The notes under the pieces: model-generated
Told to the model about the DNA's origin: nothing
The model's input: the letters and a program-made list of their open reading frames with translations, nothing else
Databases searched by the model: none
In this document: one piece after another, positions 8,399 to 17,341 of the stretch
How positions within the stretch are numbered: the first letter of the stretch is position 1
How the letters are laid out: every line of letters starts with the position of its first letter
Origin: JBQKLI01 sp012798975
GTDB lineage: Bacteria > Bacillota > Clostridia > Tissierellales > Peptoniphilaceae
Direction: 5' to 3'
Assembly: GCF_052116305.1 (NCBI RefSeq)
Contig: NZ_JBQKLI010000006.1
Coordinates: forward strand, 1 to 64,000
Length of the DNA: 64,000 nt
Made by a program: the position numbers and the translations under genes

Positions 8399-9655
8399 CT
8401 ACTCCCTGCCTTTTACTCTAAACTTCATTTGTATAATAAAATCCTGCTGATTGACTTCTACGGATAATTTTCCGCCCATCAGTTCTACTATATTTTTTGC
8501 TATATAGAGTCCCAGACCAGAACCTTCTATATGGCGGGATCTTTCTCCTTGAACAAACTGCTGAAGAAGCTCTTCGCCGCTCACCTCTATTAAATAAGAA
8601 GATGTATTGATAATCTGTATGGTAATCTCATTATCCCGTATATAGGTTTTTCCGTAAACCGGCGTGTTTTTCATTGAATATTTTACTACATTGCTAAAGA
8701 GGTTTTCAAAGACTCGGCTCAGCTGATCGCCATCGATGATAAAAAAGATATTTTCTCTTTCCGTTTCGTATTTAAAATCAAGGCCTTTTTCATTAAAATC
8801 CTCGTCAAATAAGCTGTAAACTTGAAGTATCAGCTCATTTAATTCGACTACAGCGTTATGAAACTCAATATTTCCTGTTCCTGTTTTTGAAGCATCAATC
8901 AAATCCAAAACCATCGACTTTAACCTTCTGGAATTATAATCCAGTATATTAATATACTTTTCCTTTTCCGTATCATTCTCTTCATTTTTCAAAAGATCTA
9001 CATAGTTTATTATCGACGTTAAGGGCGTTTTTATATCATGGGAAATATTTGTTATAAGCTCTGTTTTAAGACGTTCGCTCTTTAGTTTTTCCTCCATAGA
9101 TTCCTGCATAGAACCATATAAATGATCTAAAAGATACAGTGTTTCGCTGATGGTTTTTTCAAGAAAAATTTCTTCGCTGACCATACCGTCATAAAGCTTT
9201 TCAACTTTTTTATTGAGGACAATTTTTCCCATATTGCTCTTTATAACAGATATAGTTGCCCGATACATAATCGCTGCGATTAAAAGAAGCCCCACCGCAT
9301 CGCTATTGGTCTGGCGGATAAAATCAAAGGCGACATACATAAAAACTATCACTAGAAAGGTCTCGATATATACGCCAGTGTATTTTACCGAAAAATTTCC
9401 TACCATTTCATAGGTTAAGAAACTATGTTTTCCATATTTCGAAATATCCTTAATTAATTTAATAAGAGTAAGCACAATTGCTGCTGCCATAAAGATCGTA
9501 AGCAGCAAATCATATATAAAGAACAACCCTATTATTTCAAGAAGTATAGAAAAGAACAGATATCCAAAACCAAAAAAAACAAATAATGTAAATATCTGTT
9601 CTTCAATATATCCGCCGATTTTATTCCAAAAAAGGTCTTTAAGCCGATTCCACAT
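8399..9655 (-). CDS. Sensor histidine kinase with four membrane segments
   Basis: A 418-residue membrane kinase. Residues about 20-65 and 90-135 form two pairs of hydrophobic helices with almost no extracytoplasmic loop, suggesting an intramembrane or membrane-stress sensor. The HisKA box NISHDIKTPLTSIINYV, with the phospho-acceptor histidine, is at about 205. It is followed by the N box VFENLFSNVVKYSM and the G box EGSGLGLYIAKNIVELMGGK. It lies three bases after the response regulator gene, so the two are a pair. The end of the reading frame abuts the repeat at 8398. The signal is unknown. Confidence 0.92.
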   Translation of the reverse strand: MWNRLKDLFWNKIGGYIEEQIFTLFVFFGFGYLFFSILLEIIGLFFIYDLLLTIFMAAAIVLTLIKLIKDISKYGKHSFLTYEMVGNFSVKYTGVYIETFLVIVFMYVAFDFIRQTNSDAVGLLLIAAIMYRATISVIKSNMGKIVLNKKVEKLYDGMVSEEIFLEKTISETLYLLDHLYGSMQESMEEKLKSERLKTELITNISHDIKTPLTSIINYVDLLKNEENDTEKEKYINILDYNSRRLKSMVLDLIDASKTGTGNIEFHNAVVELNELILQVYSLFDEDFNEKGLDFKYETERENIFFIIDGDQLSRVFENLFSNVVKYSMKNTPVYGKTYIRDNEITIQIINTSSYLIEVSGEELLQQFVQGERSRHIEGSGLGLYIAKNIVELMGGKLSVEVNQQDFIIQMKFRVKGRE

Positions 9656-9657
9656 TA

Positions 9658-10344
9658 TTATTCCTCTATCTTATAACCCATGCCGTATACTGATTTTAAT
9701 AAATCTGGTTTTCTTGGATTAATCTCAATTTTATCTCGAAGTCTAGAAACGTGTACAGAAACAATCTTTTTAACATCATAAGGCGGACTGTCCCATACTT
9801 TTTCATAGATCTCGTCTGAAGAAAACACCTTTCCTTTATTTTGTATAAGGAGCCTGAGTATTCCATACTCGTAAGGAGTAAGCTTTATAGATTCTCCATC
9901 AATCTTTACATCCTTTTTGTCATCATCTAAATGGACTCTTCCCGCACGAAACACGCCAATATCATCGATATCATTCGTTAATTTCATTCTGCGCAGACAG
10001 GATTTTACCCTGGCCAAAAGTTCTACTGCATCGAAAGGTTTCGTAATATAATCGTCTGCTCCCACATTTAGACCATGGACTTTATCTGTAAGTTCGCCTT
10101 TTGCCGATAAGATGATAATGGGAATTCCGGAGAATTCCCTCACCTTTTGTGTTAACTCGATTCCATCCATAATCGGCATCATAATATCTGCTAATAGCAG
10201 ATCGATATCTTTTTCTTTTTGAAGAATATCCAAGGCTTCTTTTCCGTTGTAAGCCTTTAGAACTTCATAATTATCCATTTTAAAATAAATTTCAATGGCT
10301 TTTACTATATCTTCCTCATCATCGCATACTAAAATTTTATTCAT
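9658..10344 (-). CDS. OmpR/PhoB-family response regulator
   Basis: A 228-residue regulator with an N-terminal receiver (acidic pair DDEED, phospho-aspartate in LLLADIMMPIMDG near 53, lysine in ITKPFDAVE) and a C-terminal winged helix (LTPYEYGILRLLIQNKGKVF, VSVHVSRLRDKIE, VYGMGYKIEE). The start at 10344 is preferred to the ATG at 10356 because GGAGGAATCA lies directly before it. The upstream ATG overlaps the stop of the PfpI-like gene. Partner of the downstream kinase; the arrangement resembles VanR/VanS-type systems, but the regulon is unknown. Confidence 0.92.
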   Translation of the reverse strand: MNKILVCDDEEDIVKAIEIYFKMDNYEVLKAYNGKEALDILQKEKDIDLLLADIMMPIMDGIELTQKVREFSGIPIIILSAKGELTDKVHGLNVGADDYITKPFDAVELLARVKSCLRRMKLTNDIDDIGVFRAGRVHLDDDKKDVKIDGESIKLTPYEYGILRLLIQNKGKVFSSDEIYEKVWDSPPYDVKKIVSVHVSRLRDKIEINPRKPDLLKSVYGMGYKIEE

Positions 10345-10355
10345 TGATTCCTCCA

Positions 10356-10910
10356 TTAATAGCGATTGAATAATGTTTCTCTAATCAATGCATTCTTTGT
10401 TTTTTCGCCTTCCAGATATTCTGTTATAGCAAAAGCAAAATGCTGGGCAAAGGCCACTCCCATTGCAGTAATCACATTTTCATCGATTACGACGGGTACA
10501 TCTTTATGGTTTTCTTCGTTTCCCGCTTCTTCTGAAAAACCGGGGAAGCAAGTGTATTTTTTGTGCTGAAGAAGTCCTGCTTTTCCAAGAACTACAGGAC
10601 CTGCACAAATCGCAGCCACAAGTTTTCCTTTGCCATGGAATGCTTGAACTAAACTGATGACTTCTTTCGTAATTTTGAGGATCTCTACACCTTTTCCTCC
10701 AGGTATAATAATCCCGTCGTATTGATCTTCCAAGACCGCATTTAGATAACGGTCAGACTCTACTTTAATATCGTGAGCACCGGTAACCTCTTTTGTGCTG
10801 TGAACAGATATCATATCTACATGGATTCCCGCTCTTTTTAAATAATCTACTTGTGTTAAAGCCTCTACTTCTTCAAAACCGTTCGCTAATAACAAACATA
10901 CCTTCTTCAT
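10356..10910 (-). CDS. DJ-1/PfpI-family protein
   Basis: A 184-residue protein of the class I glutamine-amidotransferase-like DJ-1 group. Features are MKKVCLLLANGFEEVEALTQ (conserved glutamate), DGIIIPGGKG, and the nucleophile elbow AAICAGPVVLGKAGLL with the reactive cysteine at about 100. Family members act as chaperones, glyoxalases or proteases, and the exact role cannot be set here. The start at 10910 has AGGAGG upstream; a longer frame runs back into uvrA and has none. It lies 17 bases after uvrA and overlaps the response-regulator region, so it appears co-transcribed with both. Confidence 0.85.
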   Translation of the reverse strand: MKKVCLLLANGFEEVEALTQVDYLKRAGIHVDMISVHSTKEVTGAHDIKVESDRYLNAVLEDQYDGIIIPGGKGVEILKITKEVISLVQAFHGKGKLVAAICAGPVVLGKAGLLQHKKYTCFPGFSEEAGNEENHKDVPVVIDENVITAMGVAFAQHFAFAITEYLEGEKTKNALIRETLFNRY

Positions 10911-10927
10911 AATCTGCCTCCTATAAA

Positions 10928-13741
10928 TTATAATATCTTTTTCAAAAATTGTCCTGTATAAGATTTCTTTACTTCTGCTATCTCCTGAGGTGTACCGCAA
11001 GCGATAATCTCTCCGCCGCCGTGTCCCCCTTCCGGCCCTAGATCAATCACATAATCTGCCGTTTTTATCACATCCAGATTATGCTCGATAACAATGATTG
11101 TATTTCCTTGTTCTACCAGCTGGTTGAGGACTTCTATCAATTTTCGAATGTCTTCTGTGTGAAGTCCAGTTGTAGGCTCGTCTAAAATATATACGGTTTG
11201 GCCAGTAGCTCGTCGGCTGAGTTCTGTTGCTAGTTTTACCCTCTGAGCTTCCCCTCCGGATAATTCTGTAGAAGGCTGGCCGATCTTTACATAACCTAGG
11301 CCTACTTGAAGGAGTGTCTCCATCTTTCTTCGGATACTCGGCATATTTTCGAAGAAATGATATCCTTCTTCTATGGTCATGTCTAACACATCTGCTATAG
11401 ATTTGTCTTTGTATTTTACTTGAAGAGTCTCTCTGTTATACCTTTTTCCATGGCAAACTTCGCAGGGAACATATACATCTGGAAGAAAGTGCATCTGCAC
11501 TTTAATCGTACCATCGCCTTTGCAGGCTTCGCAGCGTCCGCCTTTTACATTGAAGCTGAATCGCCCTTTCGAATAGCCTCTCATTTTCGCTTCCGGTACC
11601 TGAGCATAGAGATCTCGAATAAGATCAAATACCTTTGTATAAGTGGCCGGATTTGAACGAGGGGATCGTCCTATAGGGGACTGATCGATTTGTACAACTT
11701 TATCCAGCTGTTCCAAACCTTCGATTGAATCATATTTACCCGCTTTTAAACGAGAACGATTTAATTTTCTGCTGAGAATTTTATAAAGAATTTCATTTAC
11801 CAGACTGCTTTTCCCAGACCCGGAAACTCCTGTAACACAGGTAAATGTTCCTACTGGGAAGTCTACATCAATATTTTTCAGATTGTTTTCTCTGCAGCCT
11901 TTTAGCTTCAGCCATCCAGAGGGAGCTCTATGTTCTTTTGGAACAGGTATTTTCATTTTGCCGGAGAGATACTGTCCCGTAATAGACCTCTCGCTTTTGC
12001 AGATATCTTCCATCGTTCCCTGAGCTACAATTTCACCGCCGTGAACTCCTGCCCCAGGTCCGATATCTACAATATAATCCGCCTCTCTCATCGTGTCTTC
12101 ATCATGTTCCACTACAATCAAAGTGTTTCCGATATCCGCTAAACCTCTTAAAGCATCCAAAAGCTTTTCATTATCCCTTTGATGAAGTCCGATACTCGGT
12201 TCGTCAAGAACATAGACTACACCGACCAACGCGGATCCTATTTGTGTAGCAAGACGGATACGCTGGGATTCTCCCCCGGATAAAGTAGCCGCCATTCTAG
12301 AAAGTGTCAGATAATCTAATCCAACATTAATCAAAAACTGCAGCCTTTCCTTTATTTCTTTTAATATTTCCTCGGCAATTTGTTTATTTTTATGATTTAA
12401 TTCTAATTGTTCAAACCATTTTAAGCATTGATAGGTGGATAGTTCAGTCACTTCATAGATGTTTTTGTCTTTGATGCGAACTGCAAGATACTCTTGGCGA
12501 AGCCTTGCCCCATGGCAGAGAGGACACTCGATCTCAGCCATGTATTCTTCTATTCTATCGTGGGTTGCATCGGAACCTGTACGATATCTTCGTGTAAGAT
12601 TTTCCACGATTCCTTCGAAAGTTCCCGTATAAGTTTTTCTTCCAGAATAATGGCTGTTGAATACGAATTTTAATTCTTCTTTTCCTGTTCCATACAGCAG
12701 CTCTTGAATAAATTCCGGTGGTGCTTCCGCTAAAGGTTTATCCATAGAGAAATGATGTTTCTCTCCTAATGCCCTTATGATTTCATAATAATAGGTACCT
12801 TCTTTAGCTGTAGAATAGGCATCTACTCCGCCTTGTTCTACGGAAAGATCATAGTTTGGAAGGACCCTTTCAGGATCAATTTCTTTATGAAATCCTAGAC
12901 CGTTGCATTCTGGACACATACCAAAAGGATTATTAAAAGAGAAAGAACGGGGTTCGATCTCATCATAGGAAATGTGACCGTCTGGACAGGCCAGCTTTGT
13001 ATTGAAGACGTCGATTTCGCCAGCTTCTTTCTGTATCTTTATCGTACCTTCGCTTAAATGGATCGCCATTTCCAAAGATCCAGTCAACCGGCTTTCAATG
13101 CCAGGCTTCACGATAAGTCTGTCAATTACGATATCAATATCGTGTTTTTTGTTTTTTTCAAGGTTGATCTCTTCTGTGATTTCCCTTTGTTCCCCGTCGA
13201 CAATAATTCTCGTATAGCCCTCTTTTTTTATATTCTCTAAAAGCCTTTTATGCTCCCCTTTTTTTCCTTTTATAACGGGAGCAAGGAGAAGAATTTTCGT
13301 CCTTTCCGGATAAGCCATAATCCGGTCAACCATTTGGTCTACACTTTGGCTTTCTATTTTCTTGCCACAGACTGGGCAATAAGGCACACCCACCCGTGCA
13401 TATAAAAGCCGGAAATAATCGTATATTTCTGTTACGGTTCCTACCGTGGATCGGGGATTTCGATTCGTCGTTTTCTGGTCTATAGAGATCGAAGGGGATA
13501 GTCCTTCGATATACTCTACATCCGGTTTATCCATCTGCCCTAAAAACTGTCTTGCATAGCTGGATAAGGATTCAATATAACGTCTTTGACCTTCTGCATA
13601 GATTGTGTCGAAAGCCAAGGATGATTTCCCCGAACCGCTCAGTCCAGTAAATACAATCATCTTGTCTCGAGGCAATACAAGGTCTATATCTTTTAGATTA
13701 TTTGCTTTTGCTCCTTTTATAACTATTTTATCTAAACTCAA
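10928..13741 (-). CDS. uvrA: Excinuclease ABC subunit A
   Basis: A 937-residue ABC-type ATPase that finds bulky DNA lesions with UvrB. Two Walker A motifs (GLSGSGKSSLAFDTIYAEGQ near 32; GVSGSGKSSLVNEILY near 635), two LSGGE signatures (ATLSGGESQRIRLA; TELSGGEAQRVKLA) and zinc-finger cysteines (CPVCGKKI, and CEACKGDGTIKVQMHFLPDV followed by CEVCHGKRY) are seen. Translation starts at TTG 13739-13741, preceded by AGAGGTAG, 11 bases after uvrB. Normal length. Confidence 0.97.
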   Translation of the reverse strand: MSLDKIVIKGAKANNLKDIDLVLPRDKMIVFTGLSGSGKSSLAFDTIYAEGQRRYIESLSSYARQFLGQMDKPDVEYIEGLSPSISIDQKTTNRNPRSTVGTVTEIYDYFRLLYARVGVPYCPVCGKKIESQSVDQMVDRIMAYPERTKILLLAPVIKGKKGEHKRLLENIKKEGYTRIIVDGEQREITEEINLEKNKKHDIDIVIDRLIVKPGIESRLTGSLEMAIHLSEGTIKIQKEAGEIDVFNTKLACPDGHISYDEIEPRSFSFNNPFGMCPECNGLGFHKEIDPERVLPNYDLSVEQGGVDAYSTAKEGTYYYEIIRALGEKHHFSMDKPLAEAPPEFIQELLYGTGKEELKFVFNSHYSGRKTYTGTFEGIVENLTRRYRTGSDATHDRIEEYMAEIECPLCHGARLRQEYLAVRIKDKNIYEVTELSTYQCLKWFEQLELNHKNKQIAEEILKEIKERLQFLINVGLDYLTLSRMAATLSGGESQRIRLATQIGSALVGVVYVLDEPSIGLHQRDNEKLLDALRGLADIGNTLIVVEHDEDTMREADYIVDIGPGAGVHGGEIVAQGTMEDICKSERSITGQYLSGKMKIPVPKEHRAPSGWLKLKGCRENNLKNIDVDFPVGTFTCVTGVSGSGKSSLVNEILYKILSRKLNRSRLKAGKYDSIEGLEQLDKVVQIDQSPIGRSPRSNPATYTKVFDLIRDLYAQVPEAKMRGYSKGRFSFNVKGGRCEACKGDGTIKVQMHFLPDVYVPCEVCHGKRYNRETLQVKYKDKSIADVLDMTIEEGYHFFENMPSIRRKMETLLQVGLGYVKIGQPSTELSGGEAQRVKLATELSRRATGQTVYILDEPTTGLHTEDIRKLIEVLNQLVEQGNTIIVIEHNLDVIKTADYVIDLGPEGGHGGGEIIACGTPQEIAEVKKSYTGQFLKKIL

Positions 13742-13752
13742 ATTCTACCTCT

Positions 13753-15729
13753 CTACATTTTTCCGTTCTTCAGTTTTCTGATCTCATCTCTAAGATTTGC
13801 TGCCCTTTCAAACTCCAAAGCTTCAGCAGCTTTAATCATCTCTTCTTCCATTGTGATCAATAACTGTTCCAAATCTTCCTGGGTGATCTTTTCTTTTTCT
13901 ATATAGTTGTCGAAAAACTCTGTGTCTTCTGCCACCTTTGTAATTTCGATAATATTATGAATCTTTTTGTGTATAGACTGAGGAGTTATATCGTGATCGA
14001 TATTATACTGATTTTGTATCTCTCGGCGTCGATTTGTTTCTGTAATCGCCCGATCCATCGATCCTGTAATTCGATCAGCATACATGATGACCCGACCATC
14101 CACATTTCTTGCGGCACGGCCTACTGTTTGTATCAAAGAAGTTTCCGAGCGAAGGAACCCTTCTTTATCCGCATCCAGTATCGCAATCAAAGATACTTCC
14201 GGAAGGTCCAGACCTTCCCGCAGCAAGTTTATTCCTACCAGTACATCATATTTACCCAATCTTAGGTCGCGTATGATTTCTGTTCGTTCTATGGTATCTA
14301 TATCTGAATGAAGATAGGTTACTTTAATATCCAATTCTTCAAAATATTTCGTTAAATCCTCTGCCATTTTCTTTGTCAGAGTTGTTACTAAAGTTCTTTC
14401 GCCTTTCTCCGTCGTCTTATGGATTTCTGTTATCAAATCATCGATCTGTCCTTTTGTTGGACGCACATCTATTACAGGATCTAGAAGACCTGTCGGACGT
14501 ATGATTTGTTCAACGATTTCATCGCAATGTTCCTTCTCATAAGGTCCCGGTGTAGCTGAAACATAAATTGCTTGAGGGACTAATTTCTCAAACTCTTTAA
14601 ACTTCAGTGGTCTGTTATCTAAAGCAGATGGTAGTCTAAAACCGAAATCTACAAGATTTTGCTTTCTTGAACGGTCGCCCTCGTACATCCCCCCTATCTG
14701 AGGAATACTTACATGGGACTCATCAACCATAAGAAGAAAATCATCTGGGAAATAATCGATTAGTGTATAAGGACGGCTGCCCGCTTTTCTTCCGGTTAGA
14801 TGGCGGGAGTAGTTTTCGATCCCTGTGCAGAAACCTACCTCCTGAAGCATTTCGATGTCATATCTTGTACGCTGCTCGATTCTCTGAGCTTCTAAAAGCT
14901 TATTTTGGGACTCGAAAAATTTTATCTGTTCTTCCAGTTCTTCTTCTATTGTCACAACAGCACGCTTCACTTTATCTTCACTGGTAGCAAAGTGGGAAGC
15001 GGGAAAAACAGAGATATGTTCCCTTGTTCCATTGATCTCTCCTGTCAGAGGATCTACTTCAGTGATACGGTCTACTTCATCTCCGAAAAATTCTACGCGA
15101 TAACTTTTTTCATTTTCTGCCGCTGGAAAAATATCGAGACTGTCTCCACGGACTCGGAATGTTCCTCTTGTAAAATTGATATCGTTACGGACATACTGAA
15201 TATCCACAAGCTTTCGGATAACATCATCACGATCCCGAATCATCCCCGGTCTTAAAGAAAGGGATAAGTCGGAATAACTTTCTGGATCCCCTAACCCATA
15301 TATGCAGGATACAGATGCGACAATGATAACATCTTTTCGTTCAAAAAGAGCCATCGTCGCAGAATGTCTTAGTTCATCAATATCATCGTTGATAGAACTG
15401 TCTTTTGCTATATAGGTATCCGTCTGAGCCACATAGGCTTCCGGCTGATAATAATCATAGTAGCTGACAAAAAATTCCACAGCATTCTCTGGAAAAAATT
15501 CTTTAAATTCAGCTGCCAGCTGATAAGCCAGTGTTTTATTGTGAGCCATAACTAATGTCGGTCTTTGAACTTCTTCTATAATATTGGCCATGGTAAATGT
15601 TTTACCAGAGCCTGTTACACCTTTAAGGACCTGATGACGTTCCCCGTTTCGAACGCCCTCTGCCAGTTTTTTTATAGCATCCGGCTGATCCCCTGTAGGT
15701 TTAAAATCAGAATGCAGTTTAAATTTCAT
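13753..15729 (-). CDS. uvrB: Excinuclease ABC subunit B
   Basis: A 658-residue helicase-like damage verification subunit. Walker A GVTGSGKTFTMAN is near residue 40, the damage-inserting beta-hairpin YYDYYQPEAYV near 93, helicase motifs (DESHVSIPQI, SATPGPYE, GINLLREGLDLPEVSLIAI) follow, and the C-terminal UVR motif EFERAANLRDEIRKLK recruits UvrC. First gene of the uvrB-uvrA-PfpI-regulator-kinase unit. A good promoter lies upstream. No LexA-type box was recognised. Confidence 0.97.
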   Translation of the reverse strand: MKFKLHSDFKPTGDQPDAIKKLAEGVRNGERHQVLKGVTGSGKTFTMANIIEEVQRPTLVMAHNKTLAYQLAAEFKEFFPENAVEFFVSYYDYYQPEAYVAQTDTYIAKDSSINDDIDELRHSATMALFERKDVIIVASVSCIYGLGDPESYSDLSLSLRPGMIRDRDDVIRKLVDIQYVRNDINFTRGTFRVRGDSLDIFPAAENEKSYRVEFFGDEVDRITEVDPLTGEINGTREHISVFPASHFATSEDKVKRAVVTIEEELEEQIKFFESQNKLLEAQRIEQRTRYDIEMLQEVGFCTGIENYSRHLTGRKAGSRPYTLIDYFPDDFLLMVDESHVSIPQIGGMYEGDRSRKQNLVDFGFRLPSALDNRPLKFKEFEKLVPQAIYVSATPGPYEKEHCDEIVEQIIRPTGLLDPVIDVRPTKGQIDDLITEIHKTTEKGERTLVTTLTKKMAEDLTKYFEELDIKVTYLHSDIDTIERTEIIRDLRLGKYDVLVGINLLREGLDLPEVSLIAILDADKEGFLRSETSLIQTVGRAARNVDGRVIMYADRITGSMDRAITETNRRREIQNQYNIDHDITPQSIHKKIHNIIEITKVAEDTEFFDNYIEKEKITQEDLEQLLITMEEEMIKAAEALEFERAANLRDEIRKLKNGKM

Positions 15730-15760
15730 ATTAATGTCCTCTTTTCTGAACTTTTGTTCT

Positions 15761-15789
15761 ATTATATCTTAATAAGGTATTAGGGTCAA
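15761..15789 (-). promoter_or_regulatory. Predicted promoter of the uvrBA unit
   Basis: TTGACC (15784-15789), 17-base spacer, TATAAT (15761-15766) on the minus strand, about 32 bases before the uvrB start codon. Confidence 0.75.
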
Positions 15790-15845
15790 AAACGTGAAAT
15801 AAAGAGGGTAGGTAGAGAGAGGAAAGTGTGGCCGATCATTTCTAG

Positions 15846-16190
15846 CCAAGAACGGAAAATATCGTTCTTGGGAAATGAGTGGCATAAGACCTGCGACCAA
15901 ATCAAAGTGCCTGATTTGGGCTAGGGCTTCAGAGAGTGAAAGAGTGAGAGAGCGGAGTTATGGATAAAAAACGAAAAGTTCATCCGTTTTTCGTTCATAG
16001 TATAAAGAACCTTTTTATACGAAGAAAATGCTCCGCATTTTCCACCACCCCTACTCCCTATTCTCTATAACCTACTCCCTTTCTTTTACTGTATTTTCTT
16101 ATCCTTTCCTGGCCGCCGCAGGTGTGCCGCCTAGAGCCTAGGTCCCGTCAGGGATCCTGCCTGGGTTGCGCAGCAATCCCGCCTTCTTTC
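15846..16190 (+). repeat. Intergenic hairpin-array repeat, copy B (longest string of hairpins)
   Basis: No gene. Hairpins in order: CCAAGAACG/CGTTCTTGG (15846-15871), CCAAATCA/TGATTTGG (15897-15919), AACGAAAA/TTTTCGTT (15970-15995), GTATAAA/TTTATAC (16000-16020), GAAAATGC-TCC-GCATTTTC (16024-16042), a pyrimidine tract, CGCC-GCA-GGTG (16114-16124), CCTAG-AGC-CTAGG (16130-16142), GGTCCC-GTCA-GGGATCC (16141-16157), GGGTTGC-GCA-GCAATCC (16163-16179), then CGCCTT. The CTAGG and GGTCCC hairpins share two G residues, so they cannot both form completely. The element lies between the DUF1002 gene and the uvrB promoter. Confidence 0.85.
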
Positions 16191-16210
16191 TTTAAACGCT
16201 CTTTTGGGAT

Positions 16211-16237
16211 AAAAAAAGACAGGTATGATCCCTGCCT
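16211..16237 (-). terminator. Terminator of the DUF1002 gene
   Basis: GGCAGG, 7-base loop, CCTGTC (one G-T pair), then seven T residues on the minus strand, directly after the gene stop codon. Confidence 0.8.
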
Positions 16238-16242
16238 TATAA

Positions 16243-17241
16243 TTATTGATTTGTATTGGTGTTTTCGCCGTTATTGTTTCCGCCGATTAAATTAACAAAT
16301 CCATCGATTAGATCTCTGAAAAATCCTACGATCTGGTCAACTAAACCGCTTTGCTTTGCATTATCGTAAATTTCTGAAGCAGTTCCGACTAAATCTTTGC
16401 TAAGCTTGGACAATTCCTGTTTCACTTGTTCTGAATCAATAGCCCCTGTTTGAACATACTGCTGAAAATAGATTACAAGCTGATTGATCTGGTCGCCTGT
16501 AACAATATTTTGAAGATTATTGTTTTCAACGGCTTGATTGATTACTTGAGTTATTTCTTGTTTTGTGGGAATTTCTTTATTTTCCTGCTTTATTTCTGAA
16601 AGCTTGTTTTTTACTTCCACAATGGCATTATCAAGCTGAGGACTTGTATAATTGTCTTTTCCCTCATTTTTCTGATTGATTTCGTTTACAACTTCAAGTT
16701 CTTCTTGAGCCGCTTCCATTCTATCTTTATCCAGTTTCTCGCCATTGACTTCAAAAGCCTTATAGATACCTGTTAGCGCAGATTCTCCTGTTACTTTTCG
16801 AACAGCTCCTACGATAAGAGTAGCATCCTCTACCCCAGCTGTAATACTAGCGTTGCGGTATTGTTCTTTTGTCACTTCAGTGATATTTTCCGGTGTCTTT
16901 ATTACAACATCTACACCTTTTCCTTTGTTTTCTTTCTGCACGATAACAGAAGAAATCATATTGCTGGATCCATTTGGATCTCCCCCGATATAATTTACTA
17001 GATCCTTATAGGTTACCGATGTAGAGTTTACATTCTCTGGATTTTCAATATCAAGAAGTCTTTGTGTTTCCTTTACTTCGCTTTCCGATAAACTTTCCCC
17101 ATATACGAAAGTAGGCTGTCCCCATCTTTCGTTAACTACAGTTGTATCTATTTTGCCTTGAGCTGACGCAATTGTAGACACAGACGGCAGCAGCATAGCC
17201 GATAATAGAAAAGCTGCAATAATTTTTTTGATTTTGTTCAT
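16243..17241 (-). CDS. Secreted DUF1002 protein (B. subtilis YpuA-like)
   Basis: A 332-residue exported protein. The start at 17241 follows AAGGAGGATGTT; the longer frame lacks a site. Signal peptide: MNKIKKIIAAFLLSAMLLPS then VSTIASAQG. The body matches the DUF1002 pattern: WGQPTFVYGESLSESEVKET, YKDLVNYIGG, and VEDATLIVGAVRKVTGESAL. The C-terminus has a helical QEITQVINQ region and ends GGNNNGENTNTNQ, a low-complexity tail. Biochemical function is not established for the family. It is transcribed alone, with a terminator after it. Confidence 0.8.
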   Translation of the reverse strand: MNKIKKIIAAFLLSAMLLPSVSTIASAQGKIDTTVVNERWGQPTFVYGESLSESEVKETQRLLDIENPENVNSTSVTYKDLVNYIGGDPNGSSNMISSVIVQKENKGKGVDVVIKTPENITEVTKEQYRNASITAGVEDATLIVGAVRKVTGESALTGIYKAFEVNGEKLDKDRMEAAQEELEVVNEINQKNEGKDNYTSPQLDNAIVEVKNKLSEIKQENKEIPTKQEITQVINQAVENNNLQNIVTGDQINQLVIYFQQYVQTGAIDSEQVKQELSKLSKDLVGTASEIYDNAKQSGLVDQIVGFFRDLIDGFVNLIGGNNNGENTNTNQ

Positions 17242-17341
17242 AACATCCTCCTTATTTTGAACTACTTTTATTATACCATAGTCCAAGGATTACTAATCCA
17301 TAAGAAGATTGAGAAAATACTACAAAATTATTACATTCTAT

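Noticed and set aside
8218..8421. Open frame across the intergenic repeat (and a similar one at 35330-35542)
   Set aside because: The repeat sequence happens to be open; the peptide parts that recur (such as CLGC.AIPP) come from the conserved hairpins, and there are no ribosome sites.
15761..15789. LexA box at the uvrB promoter
   Set aside because: No CGAACRNRYGTTYG-like sequence is present between the promoter and the uvrB start.
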